Translations under genes and position numbers: made by a program
Notes under the pieces: model-generated
The model's database searches: none
The model's input: only the letters and a program-made list of their open reading frames with translations
What the model was told of the DNA's origin: nothing
Assembly: GCA_017939945.1 (NCBI GenBank)
Contig: JAGAZS010000124.1
Span: forward strand, 1 to 5,407
Origin: Schwartzia sp. (in: firmicutes)
Lineage (GTDB): Bacteria > Bacillota > Negativicutes > Selenomonadales > Selenomonadaceae
Direction of reading: 5' to 3'
DNA: 5,407 nt
Shown: in pieces, positions 1 to 5,407 of the stretch
Numbering within the stretch: the stretch's first letter is position 1
Layout: every line of letters starts with the position of its first letter

Positions 1-34
1 CAAGGCGGGAAGCGCCGATACTAAAAATTGTCGT

Positions 35-484
35 TCAATCTCCATTGATTTCCACCACCAGCCTTTCGAGGCTTTCCATAAACTTTTCGTTGTCTTCTTC
101 CGTCCGCTTGCGGGGGCCTTTGAGATGGTGTTTATGCGAGGCGCGGCGAGCTTTCTTCGCCATATGTCTTTCGGCAAGCAAGCGATCTATATGTTTATCC
201 GTGTATTGCCCGCCGTCCTGAGGACGCGCATACGCCCTTTTCCCAAGAGCCATCGCCGCCACGCCGTAATCCTGCGTAACCACGACGTCCCCCGCCCGGC
301 AAAGATTGACGAGCGCGAAATCCACGGCGTCCGCTCCTGCGCCGATAACTTTTACCTCGCAGTAATCGGATTGCAGGATATGGTTTGTATCGCAAAGCAA
401 CGTGACGGGGATGCCGTGACGACGGGCAACGTTCTCCGTTTGCCGCACCACAGGACAGGCATCCGCGTCGACAAAAATCCGCAC
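35..484 (-). CDS. YaiI/YqxD family (DUF188) PIN-like protein
   Basis: This encodes a 149-residue protein, the usual length (about 150) for the YaiI/YqxD (UPF0178, DUF188) family. Visible family hallmarks are the N-terminal VDADACPV motif (residues 5-12, acidic D6 and D8), GADAVDFAL (50-58), the TQDYG motif (70-74, D72) and the basic RRASHKHHLKGPRKRTEED tail (113-131). The fold is related to PIN nuclease domains, and the clustered aspartates would fit metal binding, but no activity is established for the family. The protein has no signal peptide and should be cytoplasmic. The start is GTG at 484-482, where the family motif begins immediately, preceded by a GGAGAGG ribosome binding site; the nearest upstream ATG is out of frame. 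The stop is TGA. It lies downstream of a strong terminator, so it is probably transcribed separately from the hydrolase genes. Family assignment is firm; function is unknown. Confidence 0.95.
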   Translation of the reverse strand: MRIFVDADACPVVRQTENVARRHGIPVTLLCDTNHILQSDYCEVKVIGAGADAVDFALVNLCRAGDVVVTQDYGVAAMALGKRAYARPQDGGQYTDKHIDRLLAERHMAKKARRASHKHHLKGPRKRTEEDNEKFMESLERLVVEINGD

Positions 485-570
485 CCGTTATCACCTCTCC
501 GTAATGATTCGTTACAGTTCATGGAATTCCTGCCTTGCCAGTAAAAAAGCTGACCGCGGTTAGGGCGTTA

Positions 571-600
571 AGTATAGTAATCGGGATTATTTTTTCATAA
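571..600 (-). promoter_or_regulatory. Weak candidate promoter for the DUF188 gene
   Basis: Read on the minus strand, a TATACT -10-like hexamer lies at 576-571. A poor -35 candidate, TTATGA at 600-595, lies 18 bases upstream. The site falls between the terminator and the DUF188 start, where a promoter is expected if that gene is a separate unit, and would leave an 80-90 base leader. The -35 match is weak, so the call rests mainly on position and the -10 hexamer. Confidence 0.25.
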
Positions 601-638
601 GAAAAGAGGCTGCCGCATGTTGATCACATGCAGCAGCC
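590..638 (-). terminator. Rho-independent terminator after the amidase gene
   Basis: An inverted repeat has 13-base arms at 608-620 and 626-638 with a 5-base loop. On the minus strand all 13 positions pair, with one G-U wobble. On the plus strand the same position is a C-A mismatch, so the structure favours minus-strand RNA. The stem is followed on the minus strand by the T-rich run TCTTTTCTT (607-599). It sits about 70 bases past the amidase stop and probably ends the hydrolase transcript. Confidence 0.85.
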
Positions 639-707
639 CCCGGATTTTCATTCCAGCTTGAAGTCGTAATTTATAAACGTCAAAATACTTAGCCTTCCCC
701 CATCGTA

Positions 708-2306
708 CTATTTTTCATTCCTGAAATCCGGGAAACGCCCATCCGCATATAGAGGATCAACGACTTTTGACAGGGCGTATGCCACACGGAAGGCATTCAG
801 ATCATCATAGGTGTTGCCGACAATCTGCACGCCGACGGGAACGTTTTTGTCGGACAGTTCAACCGGCATATCCACAACCGGATATCTGCTGGCAAGATTC
901 CAAATCGGTGTCAGCATAAGGTTGGTGCTGGAATAGGTTTCCCCGTTCACCTGGGCTGCTTTATCGGGCGTCGCATCAAGATCGGCGGGGAAATGCGGCG
1001 TTGCCAGCGTGGGCATGACCAGAGCGATGCAGCCCTTCTCGAAGACCTTCTGCTGGACGTCCCGGTGCAGCTTCACCAGCATCATTTCCGCGTTAACCTG
1101 ATCCTGCGGAGTCAGCGTTCCTACATATGTCTCCAGGTTCTTCACGTACGAGCTGAACATGTCGCGATGCTGCTCCAAACCGTCGAAAATGACGTACATG
1201 CTTGTAGACATGAGCCCCTTGAAGTAGGTGGGCATGAAGCTTTCGGCGCTGAAGTCGAGCTCTATCAGTTCAACCTGCGCTCCGGCCTTCTTCAGCGCCG
1301 CGACTGCGGCGTCCATGGCATGGTCGGATTCCTGGCTCAGGCCGCTCGGAAGCCAGTTCCTGAAGTAAGCGACGGCGACCTTCTGCCCCTGAATCGGAGC
1401 GTATTTCTGGGGATAGTCGAGTTTTGGACGAATCGAGGCGTGAATCTCCGGGCTGGGACCGGCAATGACGTCCTGCATGAGCGCCATGTCGGCAAAAGTG
1501 CGCGCCATCGGGCCCAAGGTTTCGTAAGCGTTGTCCGACGTGGCGACGCGGCCGAACGGCGGCTTGAAACCGTACAACCCGTTCATGGAAGAGGGAATGC
1601 GGATGGAGCCGCCCATGTCGGAGCCGGTGGCCAGCGTGCAGAAGCCCGCGGCCAGCGCCGCACCTGAACCGCCGGACGACCCGCCGGTGCCGTAGTAGAG
1701 GTTCCACGGATTGCGGCTGACGCCGTAGAGGCGCGACCATGTCATGGGGCTGAGGTACTGCTCGGGCACCGTCGTCTGGAAGACAAATATCGCGCCCTCG
1801 CTGCGAAGTTTCTGGATCATGGCGCCGTCAGCGTCGCTGGGCTCGCGATCCTTCAGGATAATGGACGCGGCGTCGACGCGCCATCCCTTGACTTCATTCT
1901 CGTCCTTGACGCCGACGGTAATCCCTTCAAGCCTGCGTGCAGTGCCGTTCCGGTAGCGTTCATCGGCTTCCTTTGCCAGCTTCCTGGCTTCGGCAAAGTT
2001 GTCGAAGGTGATGGCATTGACCTTGCCGGCATTGAACGTGTCCAGCTCGTTTACCAAGTCCCGGCGCGATACGTTGTATTCGCCATTGTACTTCTCTACA
2101 CGGCTGATCTGTGCTTCCAAGACTTCGCTGGGCGTTGTCTCCCCTTTTTTGAACAGTTCTATGAGCTGTACGGCGGGCATGTATGCCAGCTCTTCCTGCG
2201 AAAACTTCGACTTGGCTAAAACTGCATTTGCGTCTGATGCAAAGAGCGTGATCAGCACTGCTGCCATGAACGCAAATAGCGTTTTCCTGAAAAAAAGTTT
2301 GTTCAT
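708..2306 (-). CDS. Exported amidase (amidase signature family)
   Basis: This encodes a 532-residue amidase signature enzyme, a family that hydrolyses carboxamide bonds with a Ser-cisSer-Lys triad. The triad is visible: K134 in GVKDE, the cis-serine S210 in GTGGSSGGSG (206-215), and the nucleophile S234 in GSDMGGSIRIPS (228-239). The spacing matches fatty acid amide hydrolase and GatA-type enzymes. The downstream NGLYGFKPPFGRV segment (242-254) is also typical. Residues 1-28 form a signal peptide: basic start, hydrophobic core (about 9-23) and a likely signal peptidase I site after ANA (26-28). That makes it an exported enzyme and argues against GatA of the tRNA amidotransferase, which is cytoplasmic. 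The ATG at 2306 has GGGAGG (2320-2315) 8 bases upstream. The stop is TAG. It is the last gene before the terminator and lies 131 bp after the amidohydrolase. Substrate is unknown; peptide, fatty acid or small aryl amides are all possible. Confidence 0.95.
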   Translation of the reverse strand: MNKLFFRKTLFAFMAAVLITLFASDANAVLAKSKFSQEELAYMPAVQLIELFKKGETTPSEVLEAQISRVEKYNGEYNVSRRDLVNELDTFNAGKVNAITFDNFAEARKLAKEADERYRNGTARRLEGITVGVKDENEVKGWRVDAASIILKDREPSDADGAMIQKLRSEGAIFVFQTTVPEQYLSPMTWSRLYGVSRNPWNLYYGTGGSSGGSGAALAAGFCTLATGSDMGGSIRIPSSMNGLYGFKPPFGRVATSDNAYETLGPMARTFADMALMQDVIAGPSPEIHASIRPKLDYPQKYAPIQGQKVAVAYFRNWLPSGLSQESDHAMDAAVAALKKAGAQVELIELDFSAESFMPTYFKGLMSTSMYVIFDGLEQHRDMFSSYVKNLETYVGTLTPQDQVNAEMMLVKLHRDVQQKVFEKGCIALVMPTLATPHFPADLDATPDKAAQVNGETYSSTNLMLTPIWNLASRYPVVDMPVELSDKNVPVGVQIVGNTYDDLNAFRVAYALSKVVDPLYADGRFPDFRNEK

Positions 2307-2352
2307 TCGCTATGCCTCCCATTACAAGTTTTTCGCCCACATTGACGGGGCC

Positions 2353-2433
2353 TCAATCTCCACGTTTCCAAAAATACTGCAGTTCTTCGCCTATGTGTTC
2401 ATGACATCCACCTCCCTGTCTGACAAACATCAT
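2353..2433 (-). CDS. Possible 26-residue small ORF in the spacer
   Basis: Four bases after the TAA stop of the amidohydrolase gene an ATGATG begins a 26-codon ORF ending in TGA. An AGAGGA sequence overlapping the end of the upstream gene lies 7 bases before it, which would allow coupled translation. The peptide begins MMFVRQGGGCHEHIGEE, includes a Cys and two His residues, and has no membrane segment or recognised family. At this length a chance ORF is quite likely. It could be a small protein, a leader peptide or nothing. Confidence 0.2.
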   Translation of the reverse strand: MMFVRQGGGCHEHIGEELQYFWKRGD

Positions 2434-2437
2434 CGTT

Positions 2438-4180
2438 TTATCCTCTGGAAAAGACCTTTTTGCCCTCGAAATAAGTCTCTTCCGGCTTGGCGTTGTGAAT
2501 GTCGTCCGCGGGACAGGTCAGCACATCCTTGTCCACCAGGAGGAAGTCGGCGTATTTGCCTGCCTTGATGCTGCCTCTCTCATCCTCGATGAACATTTGT
2601 TTCGCGCAGTTGATGGTCATGGCTGTGAGCGCCTGCTCGCGGGTGACGAGCTCTTCCGTCCAAATGGGTTTCCCATTCTCTTGGGGATATGTCCCGGTCA
2701 CGGCGATCTCCATAATGCCGAAGGGGTCGTCGGGACTGCCGGAGAGGGCAGGATAGTCCGAGTGGATGGAGACGGGGATGCCATAGTCAAAAAAGCTCTT
2801 CATAGGATAAGCCTTAGTTGCCATCACCGCAGGAAGCATTTTCGGCAGTTCCTTTTGGGCTTCATCGCTGAAATGATGCCACGTTATCCCGGAGGTGACA
2901 TAGATGTTGTGGTCTGCCATGCGCTTGTAGTCCGGCGCATCCACGTTGCGTACATGCACAAGGGTATTGCGCATTTCGTCCTTTCCGCCGTTGACGAAAG
3001 CGTTGACAACCGTGCGGACGCCCTTGTTGCCCATAACATGAACGTGAAGGGTCAACCCCCGCGCATTGGCTTTGCGGGTAATTTCCGTCAGATCTTTTTC
3101 CTCCCAGTTGGCGATTCCTTGGCTGCCGTTGAGATACAGCGGATCTATAAGACCGGTGCCGCTTTCCACCGTGCCGTCCAAGAGGATCTTTATCCATCCG
3201 GGAATCACCCGCTTGGAAGCGAATTTCTTGGCGTCCACCGCCCTGCCAAGCGCCTCGTCCATATCCATCCAGCTTTCGATTTCATAAGGCAGGCCCGCCA
3301 CGAAGTGCAATTTTCCGGCCTTGTCCATTTGCTGGAGGGCCTTGTAGTAGTTGTTGTTCACGAAATAGTTGCCCCAGCCCTCGTGGTACATGGTGTACCC
3401 TTCCGACAGCATACGATGCTCGATGTCGGAGAGGTTCGACAAAGCCATGTCGAGGGAATACAGGTTCTCATGGTCTATGAACTGGCGCACATAGGTCTGG
3501 GCCTGTTCCGACAGAAAACCGGTAGGAGTTCCGTCGGCGCCGATCTCGATCACGCCGCCGCGGAGTTCTTTTTTCAGCACCGTGCCGTCTTCCTTCATGA
3601 TGCCCGCGTGGACCAACATCAGGGTGTTCGTTATGGCCTTGTGGCATTCATCGTCCAAGAAGTAAACGGGAATATCGCTGCAAACGGCGTCAATTTCTTG
3701 GCGGGTCGGGATATGGGACTGGAAGCTCGCAAGATTCCAGCCTTGGCCAAAGACCGCTTTTGCGCCGCTTTCCCTTGCCTGCTTGACGGCGGCGGGAAGG
3801 ATTTCCGTCATGAACTTCTGCGGATCCGTGTCCATATCCACCATGGTGCCGACCGTTTGCAGGGCGTAGCCCAGCATATAATGGGCGTGGCCGTTGCCGC
3901 AGCCGGGCATCACAAGCCCCTTCCCTGTGTAGTCCACCACTTCGGTCTTGCCGTTTTCCACAAAATCTTCGGCGCCCTTCCTGTCGCCGACGTAGATGTA
4001 CTTGCCGTCCTTCACGGCAAATGCTTCTGCCAACTGATTGTTTTCGGAAGTGAATATCTTGCCGTAGACAACGAGGTCGGCCGGCGTTCCTTCAGCCTCT
4101 TTTGCCGAGCAACAGCTTATTCCCGCAACCAGCAAAAGCGCAAGAAACGCTGTAAATAGCCGTTTGAATGCTTTGTTCAT
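2438..4180 (-). CDS. Exported YtcJ-like metal-dependent amidohydrolase
   Basis: This encodes 580 residues of the amidohydrolase superfamily, Amidohydro_3 (YtcJ-like) group, whose members hydrolyse amide or related C-N bonds with a metal centre in a TIM barrel. Visible features in order: a small beta domain (about 34-90, with DLVVYGKIFT), the HAH metal motif (H98, H100) after MPG, GQGWN (145-149), WIKILLDGT with K331 as the likely bridging lysine, HVHVMGN with H381 the probable ligand, LVHVRNVD with H409, and SIHSDYP with D475 the likely catalytic aspartate. The C-terminal GSIKAGKYADFLLVD (536-550) is the classic beta-domain return. Residues 1-23 look like a lipoprotein signal ending AGISC, with C23 the probable lipidated residue and a second Cys at 24. 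GAGGAG lies 11 bases before the ATG. It follows the DUF3089 gene by 32 bp, so co-transcription is likely. The substrate is unassigned; the YtcJ group is very diverse. Confidence 0.93.
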   Translation of the reverse strand: MNKAFKRLFTAFLALLLVAGISCCSAKEAEGTPADLVVYGKIFTSENNQLAEAFAVKDGKYIYVGDRKGAEDFVENGKTEVVDYTGKGLVMPGCGNGHAHYMLGYALQTVGTMVDMDTDPQKFMTEILPAAVKQARESGAKAVFGQGWNLASFQSHIPTRQEIDAVCSDIPVYFLDDECHKAITNTLMLVHAGIMKEDGTVLKKELRGGVIEIGADGTPTGFLSEQAQTYVRQFIDHENLYSLDMALSNLSDIEHRMLSEGYTMYHEGWGNYFVNNNYYKALQQMDKAGKLHFVAGLPYEIESWMDMDEALGRAVDAKKFASKRVIPGWIKILLDGTVESGTGLIDPLYLNGSQGIANWEEKDLTEITRKANARGLTLHVHVMGNKGVRTVVNAFVNGGKDEMRNTLVHVRNVDAPDYKRMADHNIYVTSGITWHHFSDEAQKELPKMLPAVMATKAYPMKSFFDYGIPVSIHSDYPALSGSPDDPFGIMEIAVTGTYPQENGKPIWTEELVTREQALTAMTINCAKQMFIEDERGSIKAGKYADFLLVDKDVLTCPADDIHNAKPEETYFEGKKVFSRG

Positions 4181-4181
4181 G

Positions 4182-4199
4182 ATGAGGTCATCTCCTCAC
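4182..4199 (-). promoter_or_regulatory. Possible hairpin covering the amidohydrolase ribosome binding site
   Basis: On the minus strand TGAGG (4198-4194) can pair with CCTCA (4187-4183) across a 6-base loop, extendable by one G-U pair. The GAGG of the ribosome binding site would sit in the stem, which could reduce initiation of the amidohydrolase unless ribosomes arriving from the upstream gene open it. The stem is short, so this may be chance. Confidence 0.25.
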
Positions 4200-4212
4200 A
4201 AATTTTTGCACT

Positions 4213-5241
4213 TTAGCGTTTTCCTAAGAAAGCCGCGATACGCTTTGCCACGTTGTCCTTGATGTTGTTGTAATAAAACGAATAGTCGCTTTCGTGCCGA
4301 CCATCCGGCCCGAAGAACTCGGTGGCGACCTTGGCAAGATCTTCGGGCATCGGCTCGACTTTGGCGTTCGTCACGACCACGCCGCGACTGGGAATCACCT
4401 GCGCGTCAGCGCCGACATCACCGATTTCTACCTTGCCGGCTTTCTCGTCCAGCACGAGCGAACCCAGATTCATGCTCGCCGGTGCGTATGTGTCGTCAAG
4501 CTTCCAGTTCAGCGGATTGATGCTGATCGCGTTCGGAAGCAGCACGGCGGTCATGACGTTTTGCTCCATGTTTTTGGGGCCTTCCGTGTTCCAGCTGACG
4601 ATAACGCCGGTGTCGCTCTCGCCGGTCGCGAACTTCAGGTGCGGGTTTGCTTCGAGCTCGTCCTTCGTGACGGCGAAGCCTATGACGTAGGCGGCCACCA
4701 TGCGCTTGTAATAATCAGGATGTTCCTTGAAGTACTTCTTCAATACGAGCTTCGCTATGGCCGAACCTTGGCTGTGCGCCGCGAGGATAAACGGACGGCC
4801 GTTGTTACAGTTCTCGAAGTAGTAATCGAGCGCGGCGACGATATCGTCGTAGGGAATACCGGAAAGCGCCCCTTCGTTGTTCCCGGTCGCCTTCCAAACA
4901 TCCCCCGCGTGCCGCAGACTGGACTGGCGGTAAAAGGGCATGAATACATTAGTCGCGTCTGCGTAAGCGCTTGCCTGAATGATATAGTCGCCCTCTGCGC
5001 CTGCTCGCATCTCGGCGTTGTCAAGGGTCGCGTAATCGGGGTCTCCTTCGTTGAAGCCCATGTATTCTGTCGGATAAATGAAGAACGTGTCGACGTCCTT
5101 GGTAATTTCCGGAATACGGCACCAACTGTCCTTCTTGGAATAATCGGGCGCTGCCGTTTTTGCCGCTGACGCGCCGACGCAGGCCGTCAGGCTAACAACC
5201 AACGCAACGACCATTACCAATACAAAAAATTTCTTTTTCAT
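4213..5241 (-). CDS. DUF3089 alpha/beta hydrolase lipoprotein
   Basis: This encodes 342 residues resembling the DUF3089 family, alpha/beta-hydrolase-like proteins thought to be serine esterases or lipases. Supporting motifs are DTFFIYPTEY (51-60), NVFMPFYRQSSLR (98-110), the nucleophile elbow ILAAHSQGSA (152-161) with S157 the likely nucleophile, and HESDYSFYYNNIKDNVAKRI (316-335), where H316 is a candidate catalytic histidine. The acid residue is not obvious. The N-terminus is a clear lipoprotein signal: MKKK, a hydrophobic core, and the lipobox LTAC with C21. The protein should be anchored outside the cytoplasmic membrane. The ATG at 5241 is preceded by AGGAGG with a good 8-base gap. It is 32 bp upstream of the amidohydrolase and 40 bp after the partial gene. 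Reaction and substrate are not experimentally defined for this family; an ester or polyester substrate is inference. Confidence 0.88.
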   Translation of the reverse strand: MKKKFFVLVMVVALVVSLTACVGASAAKTAAPDYSKKDSWCRIPEITKDVDTFFIYPTEYMGFNEGDPDYATLDNAEMRAGAEGDYIIQASAYADATNVFMPFYRQSSLRHAGDVWKATGNNEGALSGIPYDDIVAALDYYFENCNNGRPFILAAHSQGSAIAKLVLKKYFKEHPDYYKRMVAAYVIGFAVTKDELEANPHLKFATGESDTGVIVSWNTEGPKNMEQNVMTAVLLPNAISINPLNWKLDDTYAPASMNLGSLVLDEKAGKVEIGDVGADAQVIPSRGVVVTNAKVEPMPEDLAKVATEFFGPDGRHESDYSFYYNNIKDNVAKRIAAFLGKR

Positions 5242-5265
5242 CTCTCTGCCTCCTCGTATGATTGA

Positions 5266-5294
5266 ATTATAATCTGCTTTTTCAAATGCAAAAA
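5266..5294 (-). promoter_or_regulatory. Weak candidate promoter before the DUF3089 gene
   Basis: On the minus strand a perfect TATAAT hexamer lies at 5271-5266, about 25 bases before the DUF3089 start. The candidate -35 elements are poor: TTGCAT at 5291-5286 is only 14 bases upstream, and TTTTTG at 5294-5289 has the right 17-base spacing but little match. ATTATAAT is self-complementary, so AT-richness alone may explain it. The site overlaps the end of the preceding gene. If real, the three hydrolases could start here independently. Confidence 0.3.
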
Positions 5295-5407
5295 TACTTG
5301 GTCAGGAAATAGGTCCTCTCCCAATCCAGAATCTTTCTCTGGGATTCCTTCTCCGGGTGAATGTTGAACTCGTCAAAGACCATTATTTCCTTGTTTTCCA
5401 AGTCATA
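5282..5407 (-). CDS. C-terminal fragment of an unrecognised protein
   Basis: An open frame enters from the right edge of the window and gives 41 residues before a TGA stop at 5284-5282. The visible part begins YDLENKEIMVFDEF and ends ERTYFLTKYFCI. It is rich in charged and aromatic residues, with no membrane segment or familiar motif. Reasons to believe it is real are the coding-like composition, the same strand as its neighbours, and the stop 40 bp before the DUF3089 start with a good ribosome binding site between. The family cannot be named from this fragment, and it may or may not belong to the same operon. Confidence 0.6.
   Translation of the reverse strand, partial: YDLENKEIMVFDEFNIHPEKESQRKILDWERTYFLTKYFCI

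Noticed and set aside
1..34. A possible terminator after the DUF188 gene (GGCG/CGCC inverted repeat)
   Set aside because: The stem is only 4 bp and no T-run is visible before the window ends, so it cannot be supported.
993..1667. A 224-codon plus-strand open frame opposite the amidase gene
   Set aside because: It overlaps the conserved catalytic region of the amidase and its translation is Arg/His rich, as expected of a shadow frame.
1960..2340. A minus-strand 126-codon frame overlapping the amidase N-terminus
   Set aside because: It is out of frame with the amidase, has no family features, and the amidase frame has the signal peptide and the better placed ribosome binding site.
2307..2437. 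A promoter for the amidase in the spacer
   Set aside because: No pair of -35 and -10 hexamers with proper spacing was found on the minus strand; read-through from the amidohydrolase is the simpler view.
2495..4159. A 554-codon open frame on the plus strand almost entirely within the amidohydrolase gene
   Set aside because: It is opposite a gene with full family motifs, has no family-like motifs itself, and long antisense frames commonly arise from codon bias in a strongly coding strand.
4294..5169. A 291-codon plus-strand open frame opposite the DUF3089 gene
   Set aside because: It is antisense to a well supported gene and shows no motif, signal or convincing start context.

Overview
The window is a bacterial chromosomal segment of moderate GC content. 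Every convincing gene lies on the minus strand, so transcription runs from high to low coordinates. Strong purine-rich ribosome binding sites (AGGAGG, GAGGAG, GGGAGG) stand before the starts, and intergenic gaps are short. This fits an anaerobic, gut-type bacterium of the Firmicutes (Negativicutes or Clostridia) or Synergistota. That placement is an impression from protein style and ribosome binding sites; no rRNA or marker gene is present to prove it. No tRNA, rRNA, CRISPR array, insertion sequence or phage gene was seen.

Layout in the direction of transcription: (1) 5407-5282, the C-terminal 41 residues of an unrecognised protein cut by the window edge. (2) 5241-4213, a DUF3089-type alpha/beta hydrolase with a lipoprotein signal. 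(3) 4180-2438, a YtcJ-like metal-dependent amidohydrolase, also with a probable lipoprotein signal. (4) 2437-2307, a 131-bp spacer holding one or two tiny candidate ORFs. (5) 2306-708, an amidase-signature hydrolase with a cleavable signal peptide. (6) A strong rho-independent terminator at 638-608, oriented for the minus strand. (7) 484-35, a YaiI/YqxD (DUF188) PIN-like protein, which looks like a separate transcription unit.

The central theme is three consecutive exported hydrolases, each intact and carrying its expected catalytic residues. Their gaps of 32 and 131 bp and a single terminator at the end suggest one operon. A serine esterase-like enzyme, a metal amidohydrolase and an amidase could together break ester, amide or N-carbamoyl/N-acyl bonds in an external compound. 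The substrate cannot be read from the sequence and the shared pathway is inference. The DUF188 gene has its own spacer after the terminator and is a common housekeeping-type conserved gene.
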